From NCBI RefSeq assembly GCF_900129785.1, contig NZ_FSRC01000003.1:124001-188000 (forward strand): DNA of 64,000 nucleotides. Reading direction: 5' to 3'. The DNA is from Algoriphagus halophilus. GTDB taxonomy: Bacteria; Bacteroidota; Bacteroidia; Cytophagales; Cyclobacteriaceae. Within the stretch, counting starts at the first letter, position 1, and each line of letters opens with the position of its first letter. The position numbers and the translations under genes are program-made. Of the stretch, positions 8,401 to 17,149 are shown in pieces. The notes beneath the pieces were generated by a model. It worked only from the letters and a program-made list of their open reading frames with translations. It did no database searches and was not told where the DNA came from.

Positions 8401-10928
8401 TTTCTGTAAGAGACCAAGACTCGATCGCCATCTTCGGAAAACTCCAGTCCATAAACATCTCCGTCACATCCAAGATCAATTCTGGCATATTCAGTCATTT
8501 CTCCGGTATCCGCATCAAAGTCGAAGATTTCAAGTTTGTTACATCCTCCCTCAGAAATGGTGACTGCTACTTTGTCTCCATCTGAGTTGAACTTCATTGC
8601 TCCTACCCCAGAATTAAATCCATGATTACTTCCCACAGAGCTTAGGACAGGCGGCCCAATCCCCAATGAGGAAACAGGGTAGGCTCTAAAGGTATTATTG
8701 CCCAATTCATGGAACATCATCCAAGTGGTATCCCCTGCATTTAAGGCAGCAGTATGTTCTGTAGACGGGCTAAATAGGAAGTTGTCTTTGGATACCACAT
8801 TCCCGATTCCTGATTCATTTTCTGCCTTGATATCCACTAAAGAATAGCTCACTTGATTGGAACCATTAGCAGACTGTTGAGTAGTAAATAAATAGAACAG
8901 AGTTTGTTCTTCAGGGACAGGAACCGCCAGCACAGATTGGCTTGCAGAATTGTCTCCTCCAATAGAATCCCCATTTTCCATCAAGTCCCCATTGAGATCC
9001 CATACAGATGCTCCATCGGTATAAAATAGGACTTGACCTGTTTGATCGGATATAGTTGTAGTTCCTGCAGGAATATCCTGAGGGTGTCGACTTTCAATAG
9101 GTCTAGGAGTGGGGGCATCAGGATCATCAGGATCTGGGTTAAAATCTAACCCTGCTCCATCTCCAAAATACCAGATGTTGTTACTTTGGTCATCTAAATC
9201 CCAGATTTTTACTCGGATTTCTGCATAAGCATAACAAGAAGAACCTGGTTCTCTTACCAAAGCCCAATATAATCCTGGTTGACATACTTCATTTTCCTGT
9301 CTCGTTCCCCAGCCTTCATCCCGATAATTGGACCAGAAATATTCATAATTGGAACCACCTCCTGTATCTGGAGCTTCTCCATCTTGACCTGCAGCTTGGG
9401 CTTGCAAAAGTGGTCCAATGTCAATACAGGTATTACAGATCGTAGTATCAGATGGATTAAAGTTTGCCTCTAGGTTGTTTTCGGTCAAAGGAATGGAATG
9501 CGTAGAGGATTGAGTTTCTCCGTCCTCATACTCAACTGTCAGCGTCACAGTAATGTCAGTGCCTTGAGCAGCGTCAGCAGGAATTAAAAAATGTTCCTGA
9601 TTGTAATCAGCCTCTATTGGATTACCGTCCGAATCAGTCAATGGAGGAGAAAATTCCCAGGTATAAGTCGCAGGATTGTAGTTTTCTGGAGTAATCGTGC
9701 TGGTTAGCTGAACAGGATTATTGGAACAGGGCATTTCAGGGTCCCATGTGAAATCTACTGAAGGTGAAATATCTGCGTTTGGGGCAAAAACTGGGAATAT
9801 TCTTCCGCAAAAATCCGCACCCATAAATGGATCTTCATCTAATGTCAATAAGGTAAGATCTGGTTCATCTGGATTTTCAACTTGACCGATTAATTGTGGA
9901 CCTCCAACAGTTTCCTCATAGATGTAATAAAGGCTTCCATCAGGACCTACTTTTACATCATAAATCGAGTTTACAGGATTTGTAAGTGGAATAATTTCTG
10001 GGGTAGCAGAAAGGTCATTTGATGGAACTCTTACTAATTGATTTCCAAGAGAATAATAAATAAAGCTTCCGTCAGGAGAAAAATCTGCTCCTCCATAATT
10101 TCCAGAGCCTGGAATCGATGAAATTGGAGTTGGATTGCTAAAGCTTCCGCTTCCTGTATCGAAATCTAGAACTTGGATTGGATCAGAGCTCGTCTCAGGG
10201 ATTAATATCAATTGACCAGAATCTTCATTGAAAATAATCCTTTCTGGTGTGAATGGTAAGCTTTGATTATCCGTAGTACTGAAATTCCCCTCCCCATCCT
10301 CTAATCTTTGGGAAACCAAGTTTCCTCCGTCAAAACTGATTAAATAAGATGGAGAAGAGGAAGTTTTTACAACAAGGATAGCTCCTGAGGCATTCCCCAT
10401 ACTGTTGTCTTTCGAAACAACTTCACCCAGCGGTCTTTCATTTCCCGTCGCTTGGCCTGGTGCATTCATGTCAACCAAGGAATATTGGAGTTCTCCGGAT
10501 AGGGATATGTAAAAAATATAGAATAATTTATTGCCTTCCGGATCGTATTCCAAAAAACCTGTAGCTACTTGCTGAGTACCATCTATATTGCCGTTGAGCC
10601 CTGGAGCAGAACCTTCTATAGGAGATTGACTGAAATCATAAACCAGTTCACCATTTGTTTGAAAAAGCGGTTGTCCTGTAATTGGATCAATGGCGATCGC
10701 ACTATTGTTTTTGCCAAGTAGCACGGTATTTGGTAGTGTTTGTACCGTGGGAGTATTGCCTTTACCAAATGATAAGTAATTGCTTTCTCCTGTTTCGCAA
10801 CTTCCGAAAATCCACTCGTTTTCATTAAACCCCTGAGATAGGACTTTTGATTCTATCGCAAAAAGGGCAAATAGAAGCGAAAAGGTAAAAATATACTTGA
10901 TCCTTATGGAATTAGGGTTGCTTTTCAT
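5421..10928 (-). CDS. Giant secreted protein: two propeller-like halves, PKD-like modules, T9SS type B C-terminus
   Basis: This 1835-residue protein has a signal peptide (about residues 1-32, ending KVLSQG). Residues ~35-380 and ~590-960 are rich in short strand repeats of the type F.FSPDGSFIYYS and FNSDGDKVAVTIS, which look like two beta-propellers. A PKD-like domain separates them (~400-490). From ~980 onward the modules align with the two smaller paralogues (GPPRICLDPDEGGGAMF; FSVPTDFTACESLTF). The final ~95 residues (FPNGVVLDD, YNRWGELIF, CPWDG, NGTYAVVV) form the type B sorting domain of type IX cargo. It should be exported through the type IX channel and held at the surface. It is divergent from a PorP/SprF gene, the usual partner of such SprB-like proteins. 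The substrate or ligand is unknown. Confidence 0.93.
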   Translation of the reverse strand: MKSNPNSIRIKYIFTFSLLFALFAIESKVLSQGFNENEWIFGSCETGESNYLSFGKGNTPTVQTLPNTVLLGKNNSAIAIDPITGQPLFQTNGELVYDFSQSPIEGSAPGLNGNIDGTQQVATGFLEYDPEGNKLFYIFYISLSGELQYSLVDMNAPGQATGNERPLGEVVSKDNSMGNASGAILVVKTSSSPSYLISFDGGNLVSQRLEDGEGNFSTTDNQSLPFTPERIIFNEDSGQLILIPETSSDPIQVLDFDTGSGSFSNPTPISSIPGSGNYGGADFSPDGSFIYYSLGNQLVRVPSNDLSATPEIIPLTNPVNSIYDVKVGPDGSLYYIYEETVGGPQLIGQVENPDEPDLTLLTLDEDPFMGADFCGRIFPVFAPNADISPSVDFTWDPEMPCSNNPVQLTSTITPENYNPATYTWEFSPPLTDSDGNPIEADYNQEHFLIPADAAQGTDITVTLTVEYEDGETQSSTHSIPLTENNLEANFNPSDTTICNTCIDIGPLLQAQAAGQDGEAPDTGGGSNYEYFWSNYRDEGWGTRQENEVCQPGLYWALVREPGSSCYAYAEIRVKIWDLDDQSNNIWYFGDGAGLDFNPDPDDPDAPTPRPIESRHPQDIPAGTTTISDQTGQVLFYTDGASVWDLNGDLMENGDSIGGDNSASQSVLAVPVPEEQTLFYLFTTQQSANGSNQVSYSLVDIKAENESGIGNVVSKDNFLFSPSTEHTAALNAGDTTWMMFHELGNNTFRAYPVSSLGIGPPVLSSVGSNHGFNSGVGAMKFNSDGDKVAVTISEGGCNKLEIFDFDADTGEMTEYARIDLGCDGDVYGLEFSEDGDRVLVSYRNGGPGIEEFNIKPVENDDPDAAVCPTCFENATTRAEIEACILSTKNGVSQTSGLDLGALQIGPNGQVYVAVVGDNRIGQINVGSGCNSSSTFTMDGVEPMPGTSNLGLPSFVQNSGSSIPEPSLSGPPRICLDPDEGGGAMFEGAGEPDIDSYFYTITDENGVVVLDNFGGPGEEFQSYEHNFTEPGLYTVDLRVDRCGDPTYYEASLEVQVDAPPVLTLEDDMTLCSGAPVTLTAIDGYDPAEGLYDFQWTNAAGQVFGDENSNEITVDEESIYTVTVSYRLPDGLSDDEALLYETCPSTAEVFVGPAFEFELTQTSEEVCYEETTVIFAPDTPITGEWFYTLDGDPSRTSLGSFFELELFIPNLPGPGQYEIIFVTQDPILEGCTVEKKVDLIVNELPLFIANQTNPATDCNTADGSFEITMQSDAESITILETGEVFNNVSPGNSIPVVDLFPGVYTIEAQNSFGCMYTATVTVVNSNPPLDFEYIVTPTDELCSSTGVENGVLTIDFTSSPQSGSYVITRQGDGQEFTGTFTNTNQVLVNVPYGEYAVEVFDANNCSIPDDTLYPIEQKLQVVFSVPTDFTACESLTFTPDAPDSLSYTLTSSTGTIISPNSDGSFTIDSSDTFTMLGEDPNGINCPREIEMVANITQPIDFEVSEPIIDCQVGTVYEAILNNADPADVIFLWKDEGGIIVGRSQSFAPNREGNYTLEVQPISGGLCPVDKKSFEVELVDQNLEVELDVVPFCVDQISTTITIVADLSTVAEIEWYSVQGATRTRIPAFDNLPIIEVSQEGTYEALLRNSSGCDLGRASGVVVKSTIIPPVLPDSITICAAEGVTESIAPGDYDNYSWVLDGEEVSQDSLFTPTLPGIYTLTVSDDVGCEYIATMEVIEDCSLKISFPNGVVLDDPNRSFILYANEYIDYVEVYIYNRWGELIFYCEHENLEPGQPFCPWDGQLNGKFVPNGTYAVVVKLTSEDQNITQKITKAITVIQ

Positions 10929-10940
10929 AATTTTCGAATC

Positions 10941-10979
10941 GCTTTTAAAACAACCAAACTAGTAAAACGTTTTAAAAGC
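10941..10979. promoter_or_regulatory. Perfect 11-bp inverted repeat between divergent adhesin and porP genes
   Basis: GCTTTTAAAAC at 10941-10951 is mirrored exactly by GTTTTAAAAGC at 10969-10979, with 17 bases between. Each arm contains the self-palindrome TTTTAAAA. The pair occupies the 82-base gap between the two divergent genes, so it is well placed to act as an operator for a dimeric regulator or to form a cruciform. No known regulator box was recognised. Confidence 0.5.
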
Positions 10980-10982
10980 CAA
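10954..10982 (-). promoter_or_regulatory. Candidate Bacteroidota-type promoter for the giant adhesin gene
   Basis: On the minus strand a TTG (10982-10980) is followed after 18 bases by TAGTTTG, close to the Bacteroidota -33 TTTG / -7 TAnnTTTG pattern but one base short in the -7 element. It would start transcription roughly 20 bases before the ATG at 10928 and overlaps the inverted repeat. This is a pattern match only. Confidence 0.3.
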
Positions 10983-11010
10983 CTGAATAATCAAATAAAC
11001 GAACAAATCC

Positions 11011-12057
11011 TTGTTACGGTCTCTGTCTCTTATTGTTTTTTTTTCAATCTGTTGTCTAGGACTTCAGATTAATGCCTTTGGGCAGGACCCCCAATATAGC
11101 CAATATTATGCAGCGCCCCTTTACCTAAACCCTGCAATGACCGGGGGAGAGTTAACGGGACGAATAGGATTCAACTATCGCAACCAGTGGCCAAGCATTG
11201 ATGCTCAGTTTACTACCTTCTCAGCATACTATGATACCTACCTTCCAAATTATAATTCAGGAATTGGGGTTATGGTGATGCAAGATACCGAAGGAGCTTC
11301 AAAATTAAGGTCCACTACGATTTCTGCGCTTTACTCTTACGAATTAAAAATTAGTGACAACGCTTATTTTCGTCCGGGATTTCAAGCATCATATATTCGA
11401 CGAGAAATAGGTTTTTATGAAAATCTAGTCTTTGCCAACCAAATAAATCCCAATGATCCATTTGGACCAATATTGCCTGGGACTGATTTACCAGGATTGG
11501 GTGATCCGGTAAGTATGTTGTCCTTATCCTTAGGAGGGATGTTTTTCACCGAAGATTTTTGGATTGGCGTTTCGGCTCACCATGTGAATCAACCCAACCA
11601 ATCATTTTTGGATGGTGTCAGCAAGTTGCCTGCAAAAATCTCCTTGCATGGCGGTTACCGGTTTAATCTTGGTGAAGGAGGAATGAGACAGGATTTTACT
11701 CATATGCGTCGTCAGCGTTATTTAACTCCAACCATTAATTATAAACGCCAAGGACCATTTGAACAGCTGGATGTAGGAGCCTATTTCTATGTAGAACCTG
11801 TTGTTTTCGGACTTTGGTACCGGGGATTACCTTACAAGCCTGTAGAAAATCAAAGCAATCGGGATGCGATCGTGATGATGGTAGGTTTAAATCTACTCAG
11901 TGGATTGAATATTGGATATAGTTTCGACTATACAGTTTCTCAGTTGGGAATTCAATCTGGAGGTGCGCATGAATTGAGTTTGTCCTGGACGCTGCCTAAT
12001 AAATATGAGGGTAAACCTAATCGAAGGGATACCATATTACCTTGTCCGAAATTCTAA
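11011..12057 (+). CDS. PorP/SprF-family type IX secretion system membrane protein
   Basis: The 348-residue protein has a signal peptide ending INAFGQ, then DPQYSQYYAAPLYLNPAMTG, the diagnostic start of the PorP/SprF family, and a C-terminus rich in alternating strands typical of an outer-membrane barrel (YSFDYTVSQLGIQSGGAHEL). Family members associate with the type IX machinery, and specialised copies pair with individual giant cargo proteins to secrete or attach them. Divergent transcription from the adhesin at 10928 fits such a dedicated partner. The start is a TTG at 11011; no in-frame ATG lies closer to the signal peptide. Confidence 0.93.
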   Translation: MLRSLSLIVFFSICCLGLQINAFGQDPQYSQYYAAPLYLNPAMTGGELTGRIGFNYRNQWPSIDAQFTTFSAYYDTYLPNYNSGIGVMVMQDTEGASKLRSTTISALYSYELKISDNAYFRPGFQASYIRREIGFYENLVFANQINPNDPFGPILPGTDLPGLGDPVSMLSLSLGGMFFTEDFWIGVSAHHVNQPNQSFLDGVSKLPAKISLHGGYRFNLGEGGMRQDFTHMRRQRYLTPTINYKRQGPFEQLDVGAYFYVEPVVFGLWYRGLPYKPVENQSNRDAIVMMVGLNLLSGLNIGYSFDYTVSQLGIQSGGAHELSLSWTLPNKYEGKPNRRDTILPCPKF

Positions 12058-12077
12058 GCAGGCTTCGGATTAGTTAT

Positions 12078-12117
12078 AAAAAAAGCTGAAAGGTCTACTT
12101 TCAGCTTTTTTATTTTT
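12078..12117. terminator. Bidirectional terminator between convergent genes
   Basis: GCTGAAAG and CTTTCAGC pair perfectly around a five-base loop, with an A-run before and a T-run after. It lies between the convergent porP/sprF and Gfo/Idh/MocA genes and could serve both. Confidence 0.85.
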
Positions 12118-12131
12118 AATCGATTGGAAGT

Positions 12132-13544
12132 TTATAGGGTATAAAACTCTTCCCATCCTTTTCTTGGAGCCTCCCCAGTCAATAGTTGATTGGCTAGAGG
12201 ATTATTGGTGATGCGATGCGTTTCCCTGTCAAAAATTAACTTGGAATTAAGCTGCTGGGCCAAAACACCTAAACAGAAAACTTGGCTTAGAGGACCTGCA
12301 ACAGAAAAAGGAGAGCGGGTTTCTTCTTCACCTTTGGAAGCTTTCAAGAAATTTGCAAAGTGGTTAGAAGGGCTTTCTGGGACTTCTGGAAGTTTGCTGG
12401 CCATATCTTTGGCTTTTTCTTCCCCTATAATGGATAAGGTACTTCCATGTGAACCACCTTTGAAGGTCAAATCTTTTCCATAAATGATTTTACCCGGATT
12501 AAGTTTAGCAGGTTGGATCTGGCCATTGCTCGCTGCAGGAATATCCGCATTCAGTTCTGAAACGCCATAATTTTCCGGCACGGGTGGAATATTGTCTACT
12601 CCATCATACCAGGTCAACGTACAGGCAGGCATTCCATTTCTTTCTGGAAACTTAAATGCCAACGTAGAGGACATAGGGAAGAAGAAATTATTGTGCCCTC
12701 TCAACATCACTGGATCTACTTCATAAGGAAGACCTAACTCCAGAAATTCGTGAGCAGTATCCATGGTATGTGCACCCCAGTCGCCAAGAGCTCCCATTCC
12801 AAAGTCATACCAGCAACGCCATTGCCCATTGATGAAGTCCTTATTATAATCATGTTGACTTCTCGCCATAAGCCAATTGTCCCAGTCTAAGGTAGAAGGG
12901 ATGGGTTCTGCTTTTGGGAAGCTTTGCATATTCACATCCCATCCATGCCATCTTCTTGGACTATTCATATGTGCAGTAACTGCAGTAACGTCTTTTATAA
13001 TACCTGCTTCTTTCCAGGCTTTAAACTGAAAATAGTTTCCTTCGGAATGTCCTTGATTCCCCATTTGAGTAACCACATTATGTCTTTTTGCACAGTCCAT
13101 CATTAGGGAAACTTCATTGAAGGTTCGTGCCATTGGTTTTTCTACATAAACATGCTTTCCTTCTGACATCGCCAGCATGGTGATAGGGAAGTGAGAAAAA
13201 TCAGGAGTACCTACGGTGATGGCTTCAAAGCCATGGCCAAATTGGTCAAATAGCTCTCTAAAATCCTGAAAACGTTTCGCATTTGGAAACTTGTTCATAA
13301 TCTCCAAAGTATGAGGAGCGCCCATGTCTACATCACAAAGAGCAACGATATTACAAAGACCTGTATCATAGAGGGCCTTGATGATCTGGGCTCCTCTATT
13401 TCCTATTCCACAACAAGCCAAGTCCACTTTATCGCTAGGGGCAACATGACCTAATGGTTTTCCAAATACTGAGGATGGGAGAAAGCTAATTCCTGCCATT
13501 CCAAGAGCACTGGTTTTTATAAAATCTCTTCTTTTATTATTCAT
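12132..13544 (-). CDS. Exported Gfo/Idh/MocA-family oxidoreductase
   Basis: The 470-residue protein begins with a twin-arginine-like leader (NNKRRDFIKTSALGMAG). A Rossmann fold follows (CCGIGNRG, then ALCDVD) and the family EKP motif appears as VYVEKPMART around residues 135-145. The C-terminal half fits the bacterial-type oxidoreductase domain (GMGALGDWGAHTMDTAHEF). Such enzymes oxidise or epimerise sugars and cyclitols using NAD(P), often tightly bound, in the periplasm. It is divergent from the SusC/SusD genes and close to ThuA and isomerase genes, which supports a role in sugar or polyol breakdown. The exact substrate cannot be read from the sequence. Confidence 0.93.
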   Translation of the reverse strand: MNNKRRDFIKTSALGMAGISFLPSSVFGKPLGHVAPSDKVDLACCGIGNRGAQIIKALYDTGLCNIVALCDVDMGAPHTLEIMNKFPNAKRFQDFRELFDQFGHGFEAITVGTPDFSHFPITMLAMSEGKHVYVEKPMARTFNEVSLMMDCAKRHNVVTQMGNQGHSEGNYFQFKAWKEAGIIKDVTAVTAHMNSPRRWHGWDVNMQSFPKAEPIPSTLDWDNWLMARSQHDYNKDFINGQWRCWYDFGMGALGDWGAHTMDTAHEFLELGLPYEVDPVMLRGHNNFFFPMSSTLAFKFPERNGMPACTLTWYDGVDNIPPVPENYGVSELNADIPAASNGQIQPAKLNPGKIIYGKDLTFKGGSHGSTLSIIGEEKAKDMASKLPEVPESPSNHFANFLKASKGEEETRSPFSVAGPLSQVFCLGVLAQQLNSKLIFDRETHRITNNPLANQLLTGEAPRKGWEEFYTL

Positions 13545-14032
13545 ATCAGGATATTTATGGATTATCGGATCAATTGAACTGAAAAAGTAAGAAAATCTTT
13601 CCTAAGTATTTTTTAGAAATAGGCTTCTCAAGCGAAAACTAACGGAATGGATTTCGTGATTATCTAATATGTAGGTATCAAAATCAGATGAGTATGCTTT
13701 CAATATTTTTCAACTATTTTTCTGCTTTTTTATCCCAAATAAATCCTATTAGGGAATAATAGCGAAGGAAGAAATAGGATGTAAGGGAGGGGTAATTAAT
13801 TACTGACCTTTTATTTAAAAAGTAGATTTAGTTGTATGAAAATGATTTTAATTGATGCCAATGGTTTTTAATTGATTCTTGGAAACCCTATAAAATCCAT
13901 CTTTTTAGAAAATACTTGTCCTGATCTATCCTGTTGTATTTCAAGGATTTGGATCAGGATTCTGCAGGATACTAAGTGTTTAATCTTCAGATACTTTAGG
14001 TGAATTACAAAAACAATAAACCCATTGAACGT
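13545..14032. other. Divergent intergenic region before susC, with an inverted repeat
   Basis: No gene was found in these 488 bases. They should hold promoters for the oxidoreductase (minus) and the SusC operon (plus). TCCTGATC at 13919-13926 is mirrored by GATCAGGA at 13952-13959, about 75 bases before the chosen susC start, and the sequence between and after carries further ATCCTG/CAGGAT words. This could be an operator. No clear -33/-7 promoter was identified. Confidence 0.4.
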
Positions 14033-17000
14033 ATGCTGAAAATTTTTACAAATCTCCGGGAATCCATCATTCTGGGAGTATTTTTCTCATTGTTTTTCCT
14101 GAGTCATTTTGCCTCAAGCCAAACTTCATTAATCAAAGGAGTCGTCACCTCTGGGGATCAGGACGAACCAGTACCTGGTGCATTAGTGGTAGTAAAAGGA
14201 ACACAAAGAGGAACTGTTTCTGAAAATGACGGAAGCTTCTCTATAGAAGCAAGTGTAAATGAAACCTTGGTTATTAGTTTCATTGGATTTACTACCAAAG
14301 AGGTGGTAATAACTGATCCCTCTCAAGAAATAAGAGTAAATCTGGAAATGGATGAGTCGGAGTTGGACGAAGTAGTCGTGATTGGTTATGGTACTCAGAA
14401 AAAATCAGATTTGACTGGTTCGGTAGGTTCCGTTGGCGAAGATGATTTAAAAGAACGTCCGGCAGCTTCTTTATCCAATGCGCTTTCTGGAAAAATTCAG
14501 GGAGTAAATGTATCAATAAATTCTGGGCGTCCAGGTGGTAGAGCAAATATCCGTATTCGTGGAAATACCTCAGTGAGTATTGCTAATGATCCACTATACG
14601 TCATTGATGGGGTGATCATGCATGCTGCAGGCCTTGCAAATGGAAGTACACCCATAGATTATATCAACCCGAATGATATTTCTTCTGTGGAGGTTTTAAA
14701 AGATGCATCCGCTACTGCTATTTATGGAGCAAGGGGAGCCAATGGTGTGATTTTGGTTACCACGAAACGGGGTAGTCAATCAGGAGGAATTATTTCCTAT
14801 GAGGGAAATTATAGTATAGGTGTGTTGCCTAAAAAAATCCCATTACTCAATTCAGCGGAATTTTTAGTTACTGAAGATTTAGCATATCAAAATGCTCAAA
14901 AATACGACCCCAATGGGTGGGCCAATGGGATTTATAAAGATCCGGCCTTGAAACGGACTGATCCAAACTTATTTGACGCAAATGGTAATCCATTATATGA
15001 TACAGATTGGCAGGAAGAATCTTTTAAACCTGCATTTACTCAAAACCATCAGTTAAACTTCACTTCTGGAAATGTAGACGACAATTTCGGTGTTTACCTA
15101 GGGTATAGAGATGAAGATGGCTTGATGGCAAACTCATGGATGAAAAGATATTCTTCCCGTTTTGTGTTTGATAGTAAGCTTAAAAACTGGATTAAAGTTG
15201 GGGGTGTTTTGAGCTACAATGATCAAAAAGAAAGTCAAGTAGATCCCTTAGGAAATGGGGGAATCGTAGCGATGAGACAAGTATTGGAAGCACTTCCGAT
15301 AATTCCAGTGAGGTATCCAGATGGAAGTTGGGCCGGTAATGCTGATTATCCAGGAATGGAAGGAGGGAATAACCCCCTACAAGTCTCCAAAGAAAGAGTG
15401 TATTTAGTCAATACGCAGACCATCATCGGGAATGTATATGCCAATATTTACCTGGCAGAAGGCTTGGAACTTAGATCTAATATTTCAGCAAATATTGTAA
15501 ATCAGCGAGTTGACTACTATGGTGGCAGAGAGCTGAATTACATTGCTAAAAACCAGGGAGGGGATGCTTATGTTTTTAATGACCGATTAAACTCTTGGCA
15601 GTTTGAAAATTATCTGACCTACCTAAAGGAGTTTAATGATCGTCATAGGTTAAATGCAATGGTGGGTCTTTCCTGGCAACATGTAGACCGTTTTAATGCT
15701 ACCGCTAGGTCACAGAATTTCCAGGATGACTATTTTATGTTTAATAACCTGGGGGCCGGTGCTAATGCAGTCCAACCTCAATCCGGTAGTGTAGCTTACG
15801 GATTAAACTCCTATTTCAGTAGAATAAATTACACTTTGAACGACAAGTACTTGTTTACCTTCACTGGAAGGGTGGATGGTTCTTCAAAATTTGGTTCCTC
15901 CAATCAATACGCATTTTTCCCTTCAGCAGCTTTTGCATGGAGGGCATCGGATGAGGAATTCTTGAGAAATAACACTACAATTTCTGATTTGAAATTTAGA
16001 GCTAGCTACGGTCAAACTGGTAACTCTGAAATCACTGCTTATCAGTCTTTGGCTGGTATGGGGAATTATTCGGTGGTTTTCAATAACCAAAGAGAAATCG
16101 GAATTGGTATTAGCAGGTTGGCCAATCCGGATTTAAGATGGGAAAAAACAAGTCAAGTCGATTTTGGAGCGGAAATAGGATTTGCTCAAAACAGAATATT
16201 GTTGGAAGTGGACTTGTATAGAAAGATTACCGATGATATGCTGTTGAGTGCACCAGTTCCTTCCAGTAGCGGATACACTGTAGTCAGTAAAAATGTGGGA
16301 AGTATGGAAAATAAAGGGATTGAAATTGGTCTGAATACGGTCAATATTGAGCGGGCTAATTTCTCATGGAATACCAACTTTAACTTCTCCTACAACAAAA
16401 ACACAGTCAAAGAATTAACAGGAGGAGCTGATATTTTCTTAGGATCAACTATCGTGAGGGAAGGGGAGTCAGTAGGTTCGTTCTTTGGGTTTGTTCACCA
16501 AGGTACTTGGAATACGGATGAAGAATCACTAGCTGCAACTTATAATAAAAGACCTGGAGATATTAAGTATCAAGATGTTAATGAAGATGGTGTCATCAAT
16601 GATGCAGATCGAGTAATTATTGGAAAAGGGATACCAGATGGTTTTGGAACCTTTGCCAACACCTTCCGATTCAAGAATTTTGAGTTACTGGTAGATATTC
16701 AGTTTAGCTATGGCAATGATGTGTTGTTTAGAAGCAAACATTCAGCTGAGGATCGTACAGGGATAGCAAACAGCTTTAAAACTGTCTTGAATGCCTGGAC
16801 TCCAGAAAATCAGGATACCAATATTGCACAGATCAGACCATTGACTGCAGGGTATAATACCAACAACGATTCAGACAGGGTTCAGGATGGATCATTTGTA
16901 AGAGGAAGAAACCTGATGTTGTCCTATAATTTTGCTCCCGAATTATTGGAGAGAATTAAAGTGAGAAATCTAAGGACCTTCTTCTCAGTTCAAAACTTTT

Positions 17001-17131
17001 TCCTTTCTACAAAATATGGAGGCTACGATCCTGAAGTATCTACTTCTGGAGCCGCATTTGATCAAGGAGTTGATTTATATGCCTACCCAAAACCAAGAGT
17101 TTTTATGCTTGGTCTAAGCGTCAGTTTGTAA
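14033..17131 (+). CDS. SusC/RagA-family TonB-linked outer-membrane transporter
   Basis: The protein has a signal peptide (MLKIFTNLRE... ending HFASSQ), a carboxypeptidase-regulatory-like domain (IKGVVTSGDQDEPVPGALV to about residue 100), a plug domain with VVVIGYGTQKKSDLTGSV, IRIRGNTS and PLYVIDGV, and a long TonB-dependent barrel to the end. It imports oligosaccharides or other bulky nutrients across the outer membrane using TonB energy, with the SusD lipoprotein as lid. A GTG at 14000 would add 11 residues; the ATG at 14033 is chosen because it begins a standard signal peptide. susD follows after 18 bases, so the two form an operon. Confidence 0.96.
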   Translation: MLKIFTNLRESIILGVFFSLFFLSHFASSQTSLIKGVVTSGDQDEPVPGALVVVKGTQRGTVSENDGSFSIEASVNETLVISFIGFTTKEVVITDPSQEIRVNLEMDESELDEVVVIGYGTQKKSDLTGSVGSVGEDDLKERPAASLSNALSGKIQGVNVSINSGRPGGRANIRIRGNTSVSIANDPLYVIDGVIMHAAGLANGSTPIDYINPNDISSVEVLKDASATAIYGARGANGVILVTTKRGSQSGGIISYEGNYSIGVLPKKIPLLNSAEFLVTEDLAYQNAQKYDPNGWANGIYKDPALKRTDPNLFDANGNPLYDTDWQEESFKPAFTQNHQLNFTSGNVDDNFGVYLGYRDEDGLMANSWMKRYSSRFVFDSKLKNWIKVGGVLSYNDQKESQVDPLGNGGIVAMRQVLEALPIIPVRYPDGSWAGNADYPGMEGGNNPLQVSKERVYLVNTQTIIGNVYANIYLAEGLELRSNISANIVNQRVDYYGGRELNYIAKNQGGDAYVFNDRLNSWQFENYLTYLKEFNDRHRLNAMVGLSWQHVDRFNATARSQNFQDDYFMFNNLGAGANAVQPQSGSVAYGLNSYFSRINYTLNDKYLFTFTGRVDGSSKFGSSNQYAFFPSAAFAWRASDEEFLRNNTTISDLKFRASYGQTGNSEITAYQSLAGMGNYSVVFNNQREIGIGISRLANPDLRWEKTSQVDFGAEIGFAQNRILLEVDLYRKITDDMLLSAPVPSSSGYTVVSKNVGSMENKGIEIGLNTVNIERANFSWNTNFNFSYNKNTVKELTGGADIFLGSTIVREGESVGSFFGFVHQGTWNTDEESLAATYNKRPGDIKYQDVNEDGVINDADRVIIGKGIPDGFGTFANTFRFKNFELLVDIQFSYGNDVLFRSKHSAEDRTGIANSFKTVLNAWTPENQDTNIAQIRPLTAGYNTNNDSDRVQDGSFVRGRNLMLSYNFAPELLERIKVRNLRTFFSVQNFFLSTKYGGYDPEVSTSGAAFDQGVDLYAYPKPRVFMLGLSVSL

Positions 17132-17149
17132 TCTAAATTCCTGAAAAAC

